Below are positions 48,862-60,168 of a stretch of 64,000 nucleotides of DNA, one piece after another. Made by a program: the position numbers and the translations under genes. The notes below the pieces were generated by a model that was not told where the DNA came from, searched no databases, and was given only the letters and a program-made list of their open reading frames with translations. The stretch lies in NCBI RefSeq assembly GCF_947623445.1, contig NC_135244.1, forward strand, positions 20,336,860 through 20,400,859, written 5' to 3'. Position 1 is the stretch's first letter; each line of letters opens with the position of its first letter. The stretch comes from Clavelina lepadiformis. Its lineage: Eukaryota > Chordata > Ascidiacea > Aplousobranchia > Clavelinidae.

Positions 48862-49971
48862 GCTACTTTAAAATCTGGTTGACACGGTGCAAACAACATC
48901 AAGTTTGTTTGTAACTTGTGAGTTTTACTACAAAGGAAAAGCTCTATCAACCTTGAAGGACCTTCTTCGTTGAAGAACCTTCAACGTTTCTTAATTTAGC
49001 AATTGAACTGTAAAAACAAACTAACTCGCCGCGTAATAGTAAAAGCGTAAGTGCCACTTGTCACCGTTTAACCAAAACGTTAACGCACTGCATATCACCA
49101 AAACTAAAATATGAGCTTGAAACAGAAAAACTAAGAGACAGGCAAGTGAGCAGGAAAAACATTGCATGTTAAATTAAAAAGGAGGCCACGCTTAGTTCGA
49201 AATTATAAACCCACCCAACATGTTTCAGCTTCACGAATGAGTGAATGATTGAACATAGAATAGTCAAGTGCGTCAACAACAGACACCCAATCGCCATAAT
49301 TTAACGAAGACATCTACATCTGTTTATCGTCCTGCACAATAGATCACATGAATTTGTAGTTATATGATATCACATGAATGCAAACGATCACCTAACAATC
49401 GGCAACAAAACAAATAGTGCAATGAAGAATAAGAAATGCGTACACGACCCTAATAAATTCATTTGCTACCCACCTTGAAAAAAATTATTGTATGTACGAG
49501 TATGAGGTTGATAATTACAACACATGTTTAAGGAAAACTTTACACAACTATCATAAGCAAGAATATAAAATATGTCGAAAACAACATATTAGAAAAATTG
49601 CAACAACAATTAGAAAAATATTTTGTAGTACACAAGTTCTGGCACAAAATAAAACAACTTGAAACAAAGTGGCATGTTATAAATGGATATTTTCAATACA
49701 ATATATCTTTGCACTGCATTGCAATTCAACCATGTGCAGTGCGCATGCTACAGTGAAACAGCAACAGTTTAAAAGCACTGCATTAACAACACCACTATGC
49801 ATATTAAAGCAATATCATAAATCAACATTAATAATTTTATTTACATCAAATTAAAAAATAAAATCTGTGAGTGCATTTGTACGTAGTACGTGTGATAAAA
49901 GTGATTGCAAAAATGGAGTATGTTTTGTAAAAAATTCCATCACAGACAACACTGAACAAATCAGCATTTCT

Positions 49972-52900
49972 TCACACTTTTGCTTGTTCCAGAGGATCCA
50001 GCTTTGGGTTGCTTTGAGTCTGTAGTTTGTCCAGTTCAGTTGGGTTGTTTCTGGAAAAAATTGTTTAGCATTGCCATATTGCGAAGTACGATAATTTGGT
50101 TAAACTGAAATAAAAAACCTTTGTTTATTCTTATGCATTTAAGTAGATAACTTACTTTAAAGACCTTTCACCTTTTGTCTGAGCGAACTTTAGTGTCACA
50201 ACATACATCAGTATTAAAGCAAATACATAACCACAATGGAAATATAACAAAGACAACACATGATCCTCGATTAGAAGGCCTACAGGTATTGTTAGCACCA
50301 TTTCGCCAAGCGAGCCACCAAAAATGAATACAGCAGCAGCACTAAAAGAATAAAAAAGTGATTTCTACTTCTGATCATCACATCACATATTCGATGTGTT
50401 TATACCATACAACAGTCATCAGCTAATTTGAACATTTAAAAAATTTTAAATTAATATTTTATTTTAAAAAGTTTTAAATATCTTTGAGCAATTACAGTCT
50501 GCAACTCACTGTTTTGAAGTAATTAAAAACTTCATATCTACATAGTTACCTTAAAAAGCTAATATGAAAACTAATTCGAGCACATTAACTACTTTGTAAC
50601 AGTTGCAATGTCGATGTTACTGCAAGTTTATAGAAACGAGGACAAAAGGTTAACAAAAAGTCAAACCCTTTTCACAGCTGGTTTGTCACAAATATATAAT
50701 AGCGACAAAGACAAACAACTATATAAAATACGAGCAGTTGGGTAGTTCAAGGCTACATATTTTGTTTCTATCTCCATGTTAATTCATTGTTATGCTAACA
50801 AACCTGCCATTTATGGTTATGTAGCGATTTGCCCATAAGAACATGCTTGCGTAAATGCTGGTTTGAGAAAAGCCTAAAACTGCGACAGCTATCCAGATCA
50901 AGGTTGGAACAGCTTCAGAATATAATGGATAGAATAGCATAGTGATGGCGCTGACTCCAACTCCAAGAAAATCTGCTGCTAAAATTTCTAAACAAGAGTT
51001 GAAAAATTAAGACAAATATCACAATGAAAGAAAAACAAAAAATCACTATAAAAATTAAACATTCACAAGAGCTTCACATAATCTGCAAAACATTTTTTAT
51101 TTATATATCATGGCAAAGTTTTTGTGGAATTTTTGTTAATGCTGCAAAACTCACTTTCTGGGGAAAATTTTTGCGACCAAAATATGGCAAAAAATTGACC
51201 AATAAGAACCGAGAAGAACAAAACTGCATTTAAATCAGAAGCTACATCTCTGGTGTATGCTGGACCCGGTTTTTCACTTATTGCAAATTTATAAAGGAAA
51301 GTGGCAAGCACAACTTGCCCACCCATGAGGAAGAAATATATCAAAAAAATGAGAAACAGCATCGTGTATCTGTCGAAATGTTTTCGAAAATAGATAACTC
51401 CATAAAATGTTGTCTCAACAAACAAAATCACAATATAAGCTTTATTTTATTCACAAAACTTGATCAAATGTTTACTTTGTTAACATTATATGGTTGGTGG
51501 AAAGAAATATCGATAAGTTTTTTACGCATATAAACTACATAATGCATCAACCTCAACCTAACCGGTAAGAAGTTTCTTCCTGTTCAATTGTATGTTCATG
51601 TTTGGTGTTGGTCAAATTCAGTAAAAAAAACAGCTTCAATGGCAGCAAAAATATTATAACGGTCATCAGGAAGCCAGCAATAACAAAATAAGGCACACTG
51701 ACTAGTGGGAGTGTGGTATCTTCTATGAAAGTAATATTTTGGAATGATGTAACTGAAAGAAAAGTATTGAGAAAAGCTTAAATAACTTAAATGGAATGTA
51801 TTCTATTGCTAAAGGTTATGCTGTTTTTACATAATAAGTGTGTGTACGACATTGTACCATAATGCATAGGCTATGCAGTGCATATATGATACACATATTG
51901 CATAATTCGTACAGAATTATTCTTTACATCATATATGTTTAAAAGTAAAATCAAGATCCTAAATATATAGATATTGACCATACTAAGAATAATACATAAC
52001 AGTAAGCAAAAGTTAGAGAAATAGAATGGTACATACTGGTTACAGCAGATGAAGAATTGTTAGGAAGACTACTGTTGTGAAACACTTCATTTAAAAATGG
52101 TTTTGCCAAAAACGGAGTAATTGCATGACCAAAACAAAACCAAAAGTGAAGGAATTGTAAAACTGGTTCCGATTTCTTCCCCCATAAATATAAACACAAA
52201 ACATTTGCCACTGTAAAATTAATATCTGGAATTAGTTTTGCATTTCAAGCAAGAAGAATAACGGAAAGTAGGATAAAATAAAGTACTGGTAAGTATATTT
52301 TTACCAACTAGAAACAATTGGACATAGGCAATGCCTATAGAATCTGAATGACTCAAACGTACCTGTTTCAACACCACCCATGCCAATTGAAGAGACGGCT
52401 GTGCAAATGTAAAATGATGCCACATTTAGTATCATCGGTGTTAAAATCATACCAATGGCCATCAAAAGCAAAGAGATTGTTGTCAAATAATAGAAGTCAA
52501 CTTTACTGCAAAATATAATTTTCTTTACTTTAAACATCATTGTTAGCTAATAACTAATATAGGCTATACAAATATAAATATTTTGTTATTATTTTTGTGA
52601 GATTATTTTTCTTGTTAATAAATGTACTTTGGTCCAAAATTGTTTTAGGTTTAATAAGCAACAATTGTATAAGCCAGCGTACTTAGACCATCAGCAAAAG
52701 AAGAAACTTGGATGGTAAAGATGCCATCAATCATTTATTCAGCATAAAGGAAAGATATAAGCCAAGCAGTTTGTATAAGAGGAAATTTTTATTAAGATGA
52801 TCATCTACTTTAGTTTTTTCAGAATAAATCATAGGATATAAGTGCCTCTGTCATATCATACCAATCAGGACATGCATAAAGAACAGTCAGTTCTGTCACA

Positions 52901-53778
52901 TTGGTGAAAGCTACGAAGCCTTTACTTTTACAAATTTATACAATGCACACAAAATTTAAATTGAGTTTATGAAGCAAAGTCTGGATTTATAATCCAAAGA
53001 TTTTATAACATATTTCAAATGAGATTTATTAAGTTGCTTTTACTGCTTGTACATTCAGATATAGTAAACCTCTGATAACAATTGGTAATATCAGTTTCGA
53101 CAATAAAACTATTTAAAATCTTGATTTGCGATTGAAAGTAATAACTTCTGAATAAACCATAAAACAAAACTTATATATATCACCAGTGCTGTAACCAAGT
53201 CATTTTTTTAGGATTCGAGTCAAGTCAAGTCATTGACTCGAGTCATTACAACACTGTATATCACCTTTCAAGAGCTCCAGCAATAAATGAACCGCTAACA
53301 TAACCACCACCTCTGACAATAAGCACCAGTGAGAGATCATTGATAGTTTTGTGCAAGTTTTCCGCCAGTGTAGGAAGTGCAAGTCCCAATATCATTATAC
53401 TGGCACCCTTGAAAGAAACTTAAGCTCTTAAGCTAATATATAGCTCCAAAGCCCTGCTTGAAATTTCAAACACTCCACAAAAATAGAGATGAAAAATACC
53501 GTTATTCAAATCACAGAATTCCTTGAAATAACTTAGCATGGCTTAAAAGTATATATAACATATTCAACACACAAAATTGAACATTATCAAACATGAATTC
53601 TCACCAAACCCAGAAAACCTGCAGCAAGTGCTGCGCTCAACATATAGCGATGAAAATCAGATGAATCTCCAAGTTTGGAATTATCTTTTGTTTGATCATG
53701 TTTCGATATTTCTTCCTCAATAAACTTCTCTGAAACCTCGTCGTCGGAAACACTGTGCTTTTTTGGCGAATCTTGCAT
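49972..53778 (-). CDS. MFS transporter, MFSD4B/NaGLT1-like, array copy 6
   Basis: Nine exons (minus): 53778-53605, 53407-53265, 52505-52363, 52210-52037, 51752-51563, 51369-51155, 50987-50804, 50341-50156, 50050-49972 (TGA). About 495 aa with the array's standard phases. Start MQDSPKKHSVSDDEVSEKF. Marks: GLALPTLAENL, VRGGGYVSGSFIAGALER (V for A before RGGG), ANVLCLYLWGKKSEPVLQFL, an NNSS sequon in the extracellular loop and WANRYITINGR. LTIPVGLLI stands in TM11 and NNPTELDKLQTQ in the C-tail. The central loop is altered to NTKHEHTIEQEETSYR, and exon 6 has SEKPGPAYTRDVASDL where others have SESPGLAYSRDVSADL. Exon 4 is nearly identical in DNA to copy 3 over about 90 bases. A 73-bp hAT MITE sits directly after the exon 2 donor. 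Confidence 0.93.
53184..53256. mobile_element. 73-bp hAT-type MITE abutting the exon 2 splice donor of transporter copy 6
   Basis: Ends are CAGTGCTGTAA and TTACAACACTG (inverted, one mismatch). Perfect 8-bp target duplications TATATCAC lie at 53176-53183 and 53257-53264. On the gene's strand this octamer is GTGATATA, the first eight bases of intron 2, so the duplication copied the 5' splice site. The interior is made of GAGTCAAGTCAAGTCATTGA-type repeats. Confidence 0.85.
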
Positions 53779-56700
53779 GATTCAACATTACAGACTGACA
53801 ACTTCAACAACAGATTCTGCTTTTTAAGATACAGATATAGCCAGTTAAAATCCTTCTATACGCATAGCCACCATTTGTCACCACAGTAATTTGCAATCAG
53901 CATTAAAATTTGCACAGTGGGTGACAGTGATCGCTACTGGAAAGTTTTCTTTTAGTGCATCTAATAAATGCGCCAATAAATGTATGATGCTAAAATTTGC
54001 CCCGTGCTAACATAATACTTTTAATATATGGCAATTTTGTGACAGAAAATTGGCACAAAAGTAGACAGAACTCAACTTTTTGAGGCGGAAAACATTTTCC
54101 GGCGTATCATACTGTCAAACTAACTTTCCAGTGAGGATATGGACAGGCTAAAACCTATTGCCATCACTGTCTGATGTCCCAATGAAACAGTTTGAGAATA
54201 AAGGATAAATTTAATTATGTTGGTATGGCATGATAATGTTTATCTTTGGACTGAGGAAAGTCTTCCCACGACTTAAACCTGACGAGGATTCCTCATTGCT
54301 CGAGCCTCAGTTACCGAGCTACTCACAGTTACTTTCTTATAATTTGGTTTTTTGACTTTTTAAAGTATTGCACGAATTTACAACTGTCCATCAGATCCAC
54401 TCAACTGGAGTGAGTGTTGTTAATGCCTCGCACAAAAAATTACATTCACAACCAATCTTTTTTGCTCCGCAAATTTGTTTATCGCATTTTTTCTATTGAT
54501 TTAGCACATCTGTTCCGAAACTACTCTGTCGGAGTCGGACAACAAATTTTCCGGATTAAAAGGGTAAAATTCATGGGAAGAAATCATTTCCCTGCAGTTT
54601 TGTGTCGGATAACGGGGATTTCGGTTGTTGGGGGTTTGGCTCAACGAGGTCTGACTGTATGGTTGTTGTAGCCTACTTGTAGATTTTGTGCAGTTGACTT
54701 TTCTGTATAACAAAGTCCCCTAAACAGCGACAACAACAATACCGTTGTTAAAATTGGTGGAGTCTTTTACTCGTTATTATTCAGAAGGCGAAAGAGAAAA
54801 TAGCTATGCTCGATATATTTTGGATCTATGGACTGGCAAGCTTAGTAGAAACTTTTTTCCATCATTCCAAGGAAAGTTTTCTCCTTCTTGCTTTCTTAGT
54901 AGTGATCAGAAACCGCTATTGCTTTTGCAACGTGTTGTGCAAACATAGACACTATATTAATAATATATGTATTCGTGTTATCTATGAATTAAGGCTGAAG
55001 TCACGTGATACTTTTCGATAACACTTGGCTACTTCACCTATCTTTTACAATGAATATTTTTGTACATTTTTTCAATTTTGAGAAACTGTAAATTTTCGAA
55101 GTTTTTTTTTGTGTTTTGAATAGATACCATACATAGTTTCTCCACAAAAATTATAACTTAAGGAAACAATTGGTTTCTCGTGGTAAACTGCAATATTTTC
55201 CAATCAGGCGCTAGCCTATATCACCATCTATTGGATGTCCGGTATCTATCGTACTTTTCTAAATTATTGTCAGTTTGTCAGGCCGAAAAATATGAATTTA
55301 ACTTTCATTTAAATCTAAATAAGTTATCTTCATTTAGCGACCTTAACCTTTCCCTTCAATACGGCAAAATTATCACGTGGTTTATTTTTGTTGTATATCT
55401 TTTAGTACAGCCTAACTTTTGAATGGTTTACCACTCAGGACTTGTCCGATGATTATCGCAATGCATGAGTTCGTAACCTATAATGCTTTTTCAAAAATGG
55501 TGATGTCGAGATTTAAGAAATAATGAAAACACTGTCTGTAAAAAAACATAGCACTTTCTAGGATCTGGATCTCATTTGTCATCAAAGTTATGGATATTTC
55601 CTTTTTCGCGCATGCGCACAACGGATTACGCAAAAAATAAATTGCCAAATTTTTGAGTTGGCGTTTGGCCCCCTTCGATTAATGTTAGTGTTGTATCTGA
55701 AAATATGATGATGTCACTTCTATATGAGGGATATGTTAATTAGGTATAATATATGTGCAATTACTGTAAACATTCAGTGGAAATAAAAGTAAAATTAAAA
55801 GAATCACTATTTAAACTTTATCAGTAATTCCATTTTACTTGAACTCTTTCTGAAAGTTAATGTGTGGTTGAGATTCATTCACATTGATTTGAAGTTGATA
55901 TTATATTGATGCTTGTGCTTTTTAACAGGTTCAGTGATACAATACAACACACTGAAGGATTAATCGAAAGGAAGGTTTTATTGACAGGTTATATACGCTC
56001 CTGGTTGTTTGCGGTATTCTTAAACGTATTTGACACGAACTTATTTATCTGTTTGGCGTTTGCACCTTTTGTTTCAACAAAACGGAAAAATAATTGTTAA
56101 AATAAAACAATTTTTGTACAATTGCACCACATATCTGACTTATAATTACAATTTTCCACGATTTAATGTGGCCACAACTATGTGTTCAAATGTCCTTTGT
56201 ATTTGATCTTGTTTGACCTACCAAAGTGCCTACACACAAACACAACAAAATTTAACCGTTTCTTGTTTTATTACACGTGTTCCATTTTAATGCAACATGA
56301 CATTTGAAATGATTTTATCGAATTCTTTTTGGTCGTCTTCATCCGAAAGTCTGCAGTGTTTTTTAATGATTTTAGTGCCTGGTACTCTTTTCAAGACAAA
56401 CTTCAAGTAGGATTCTGCATTAAACACGGGCTTTCAAGAAAATCGGATTGTCACGCCGTCTGGCTTGACTTGCTTGCGAATTTCTTCCACTTTCTCAAAA
56501 TATTCACACATCGCCGGGTTGGGATTGGAGAAATACATCACACTCACCGAAACGAAGTCCGATGATGCACGGTCGGTCCTTGAATATCAAACGAATCACA
56601 TCTTCGAGGCGTGGCACGTCGTATTAACTGCCATTTCTCGCTTTCACAGAGAGATACGCCTGATACACGCGCGTCATCGGTTCATAATCATTTTTCATCA

Positions 56701-57187
56701 CCACTCGTTCTTCAAACACATTTTGAATGGTAGCAGTATCGATATCGAGTTTTCTTCTTTTACTTTCCAATTCAAATGACATATCGCTTCGTTTTTGTTT
56801 GCCGATATTATGATTTCTATTCTCAAACGCGGGACATTATGAACTCTTCATTCCAAGACACACAACACCACGTCACAACACTCGTCATATATCGTCATAT
56901 ACCACATTTATTTCAAGGCAATCGCCCAGATAATCGTATCCACAAACCCAAGATGATTCTTTCTTTTCTTAGCTAACCTCTACTCGATTTACTTGTAAAT
57001 GTCTCGCTAGACATAATTGGCAAAATTTTTCTCCCACATTTGGAATAGCTCCACTCAATGTGGTCATTTCTATTAAAAAAAACAAACATCATGGTTTCGA
57101 GCAAGGGAAACAAAAAAGCCGTCAAGTGATGTGAAGAAAGGTGCCAAGAAAGTTAAGAATTAGTACTCGGGAACGCGTAGGTGAAGC
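53779..57187. other. Intergenic region right of the transporter array
   Basis: About 3.4 kb. The left part holds the promoter of copy 6. Near 54520-54665 is a stretch ending GCTCAACGAGGTCTGACTGTA that resembles one end of a pogo-like element, without a clear partner. From about 56300 the sequence becomes GC-richer and holds a decayed coding stretch on the minus strand. No intact gene recognised. Confidence 0.5.
56300..56783 (-). pseudogene. Decayed coding stretch of unknown family, probably element-derived
   Basis: The minus strand shows codon-like, GC-richer sequence with a start at about 56783 and charged, protein-like segments on that strand. The frame is broken in a few places. No family was recognised. 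It borders the LINE/CCHC-bearing island, so a mobile-element origin, possibly virus-like, is the simplest guess. Treated as a fossil. Confidence 0.35.
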
Positions 57188-58087
57188 ATGGCCGAGACCT
57201 TCACATACGCCGACAGAGTGAAAAGACAATGGAATAATGACGTGGCCGTAGAATACAGCAACCACCGCGAAGAAACCATACAACTGACCAACGAAAGTAA
57301 GAGGGAAGTCATCTACAGGATGCTAAAAGAAGTCAAGATACCGATAGAGTGTATCGAAGGCATCATACAGAAACCAGGAAACACGGTAAATATTACTGTA
57401 GATAGGAAAAACAATGTAATAAGACTTGCAGACTTACTTCGCAAGAGACCCGAAGTAAAGACTGCCACCGCTCACGGAGACGAGAGAATAGACCTCACGA
57501 TCAGATGGGTACCGATCGACTACCCACAGAGTCACCTCGATGAAATCCTCAAAGAATTTGAAATCCAAGGTCCAGCACAACTGGGTGTCGACAAATATGG
57601 CATCAAAGACGGAAGAAGAATCTATAAAGTCAACAAGAAAACGATGGAACGATACCTACTCCCGTCATACTTATACCTGGGCAAACTCCGATGTGCGGTA
57701 AGCTATAACGGACAAATCCAAACATGCTCTTATTGCACAGAACAGGGACATAAATTCAAGGAATGCCCGAAGAGAATACAAGTAGACAACAACAGTGCAG
57801 GTGAACAAGATATCCCGATGACGACTGCTCAGAATGTAGAATCGGACGTGGAGGGAACAACACCTTCCCCCAGTGATAATCACAAAGAGGTTTCTGACCA
57901 GGCAGAAACAAATGAGCCACGACGAGGAGCAAAGGGAACAAGCGCCAGGGGCGCGAGGAAGAGCCGAGCAAAAACGGGGCTGCCATTGGAGGAGAACCAG
58001 GAATTCGACTCGGACGAACGATCCTCGGAGCGGGAGGAGAGTGAGGGCCGAGGAAACAAAAGAAAACATAAGCGGAGACTCAAATGA
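57188..58087 (+). CDS. CCHC zinc-knuckle protein, LINE ORF1-like (retroelement nucleic-acid-binding protein)
   Basis: Uninterrupted 299-codon ORF starting MAETFTYADRVKRQW. Residues about 40-125 read like the RRM-like, single-strand RNA-binding part of retroelement ORF1 proteins (ERIDLTIRWVPIDYPQSHLD). A family-typical LGKLRCAVSYNGQIQ stretch precedes one zinc knuckle CSYCTEQGHKFKEC (C-x2-C-x4-H-x4-C, about residues 180-193). The C-terminal third is polar and low in complexity, rich in Glu, Arg, Ser and Lys. Its GC content is clearly above the neighbourhood and its codons differ from the host genes. No reverse transcriptase follows on the same strand. A gag-like origin cannot be excluded; a LINE ORF1 is favoured because a LINE remnant lies nearby, though on the other strand. 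Overlapping ORFs in other frames are judged to be shadows. Confidence 0.6.
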   Translation: MAETFTYADRVKRQWNNDVAVEYSNHREETIQLTNESKREVIYRMLKEVKIPIECIEGIIQKPGNTVNITVDRKNNVIRLADLLRKRPEVKTATAHGDERIDLTIRWVPIDYPQSHLDEILKEFEIQGPAQLGVDKYGIKDGRRIYKVNKKTMERYLLPSYLYLGKLRCAVSYNGQIQTCSYCTEQGHKFKECPKRIQVDNNSAGEQDIPMTTAQNVESDVEGTTPSPSDNHKEVSDQAETNEPRRGAKGTSARGARKSRAKTGLPLEENQEFDSDERSSEREESEGRGNKRKHKRRLK

Positions 58088-59112
58088 AGACAAAGAAACA
58101 ATCGAAACACGCCGACATAGGGACAAAACCAGAACACGCCTGTTCGACTTTTCCAGCTGGGAACTAGAGACTACGGGCGACCTCAAGTGTTCCTGCGGAA
58201 ACCTCCTCCGAATAAAAAGAAGCAAGGACTCACAAAGTTTACTGATTTACTGATTTAGTTTACAGTTTACTGATACCCGATTTACTGCGCAGGTTGTACA
58301 GCAGTTATTTTACGGTGTAATTGTACCAAATTTTCGATCCTACATGTCAAAAATAGACTTAAGCGTTTCCAATGTGTAGCATGTGAATATATATACGAAC
58401 CAAACCCTGACGATCTTAATTCCACTGTAAATTAAAGATTGTAAACTTGATGTTTTTTCCTGGTCTAGAACGAGTCCCAGTACAAAATCACAAAATGCAT
58501 TGTGTCTATTCCGAACTTTGGAAGTACTATGTGTTTTTCCGAAACTTATACGATCATTTTTTTACTTTCTATAATTAAGCGTGTCTTAACCGTTTGAGAA
58601 CGTTTAATAAACAAAAAAACAACAAAAATTAAAAAAACACACAATAAAAAAACTTTTTAATAAATATAAATTTTTGTTTCATGAATTTGACGTTGATACT
58701 AATTAACGATACTTCACTTTCATTTCTCTTATATTTTTATCACATAGCAACATAGTAAATATATCTGTCTATTAGAATGAGCAATAAACAATCAATAAGA
58801 AAAAGTACAATTTGTTTATACACCATGTATTTAACATAATACATGCATATTCTAAAACCGTTACGACACAGCAAAGCGATGGAAAGAATGTATAAACTAC
58901 ATATTAAACCACAATTGTGTTTATCAAACTACGATGGCATCAAATCGTTCAATTCAAAATTGTGATCTAAATTTAGTTCTAGTTCCCCACCCTCTGTTAT
59001 TTGATTTATTTTGTATTTGAAAGCCCGATCTATGCTTGTTACCGATTTCTCGAGAGTTGGTGGAGATTGGTTCTCATGTGTACATTTGTTTCTTGCTTTC
59101 TATATCTGGTGT
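58088..59112. other. Spacer between CCHC ORF and LINE remnant
   Basis: About 1 kb. The first 170 bases continue the GC-rich composition of the preceding ORF and are probably its 3' part. After about 58250 the sequence returns to AT-rich. The right portion could be the 3' untranslated region of the minus-strand LINE; no poly(A) tail was identified. Confidence 0.4.
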
Positions 59113-60168
59113 TTAAACCATGGTAATTAATATGCTCAACGTCTGGTCTGCTATTTCAGTTTTGTTATTTTTAAAGTTAAAACTTTCTAAGTCTTCAATT
59201 TTTGTCATAGCCCGGTCGAGGTTGGCGATCTTTTGTGCAAACATTTTGACTGTATCCCAAAGTTGCATTGTCCTGTCGCATTTTCGAAAAGTGTGGTAGT
59301 CGGTATCTGGACCAATGTCGGAAAATGCGCAAGATGTATCCGAATTAAGTTGGAAGAAACTGCTTTTTCCCCTAAAGGGAAGTACATTCCACGCGCATCT
59401 GTAATTTAATATTTTCAAATAATTTAGTAAAAACGGGTTATGGATCCTAGCCCATTTTATTCGATTTTGTTCATTTGACCCCGTGTCTGAAGTGCTTTCC
59501 TTGATTATTCGCCTGTACGTTTTTCCTAAATTTGACTGGCTAATTCAACTTTACTTAATTTCTTTGATTTTCATAAAGTACTGACTCGGTTGTGCGATGG
59601 ACAGTAAATTATTTAATTTCGGAACATTAAGTACATCAGCCAGAGTGTGTCCTAATTGGTACTCGATATATCGATAGTGTGTTGACATTAAGTTATTCAT
59701 TACTCTACCGAGACAATACTTTTGTATCGATTTGACGTAAGTTAGATCAGCGTAGATTTGCATGTTTGGCATTTGGTAACGTCCTTCCAATTTATCGTCT
59801 CGGTTCAAATTAAAATCTTTTGACAGGTGTCCGTTTAGAATTATATTCGCAACGCTATCGCTATACAAATCTCTTACGTGTGCGCATAGTTTGTCTGGGA
59901 ACCGCATTTCAGTCAAAACTCTCATTAACCAAGTATGTTCTATTGAATCAAAGAGCTTTTTTAAAATCAAGGGATACAAAATAAACGCTTTGCATTTTTC
60001 GTGTCGCATTTTCCCATAAATCTCTTTAAATGGATCGTGGCTTCTGAGTGTTGCTTCTTGCTTCCTCCTACTGCTCTGCCCTGTATATGTCATAAATGTG
60101 TTTTTTGACACTAAGCAATAGACGTAAATTGCCGCAATGCAAGACGTGAACCCAACAATACGCGACAA
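59113..60168 (-). mobile_element. Degenerate LINE ORF2 (reverse transcriptase and C-terminal zinc-finger parts)
   Basis: 60168-59551 (minus) encodes a reverse-transcriptase-like stretch. It includes FDSIEHTWLMRVLTEMRFP and ANIILNGHLSKDFNLNRDD, matching the palm of non-LTR reverse transcriptases just before the usual G-x-RQGCPLSP box, which is deleted. The FADD catalytic box is not present intact. 59418-59113 encodes a zf-RVT-like end (RCAWNVLPF, DTSCAFSDIGPDTDYHTF, RKCDRTMQLWDTV); the second zinc ligand is changed to Ser. The two parts are in different frames separated by about 130 bases, and the endonuclease domain is missing. A 5'-truncated, dead LINE copy on the strand opposite to the CCHC ORF. 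Confidence 0.7.

Larger units (their letters stand above)
46662..49971. other. Intergenic region between transporter copies 5 and 6
   Basis: About 3.3 kb. Contains one end of a hAT-like repeat (46918-47010), a short pogo-like end (CAGTAGAACTCGCGTATAAC at 47151) and a full fold-back MITE (48651-48861). No coding exon recognised. The promoter of copy 5 should lie at the left edge. Confidence 0.55.

Noticed and set aside
54520-54665. Possible pogo-like element ending GAGGTCTGACTGTA
   Set aside because: Only one end is convincing and no matching left end could be found.
57671-58225. 184-codon minus-strand ORF antisense to the CCHC ORF
   Set aside because: A mirror of the GC-rich, Arg/Glu/Ser-biased sense ORF; no domain of its own.
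57873-58253. Overlapping plus-strand ORF in another frame of the CCHC gene
   Set aside because: Low-complexity, charge-biased translation with no retroelement domain. A shadow of the main frame, and no evidence that it is used.
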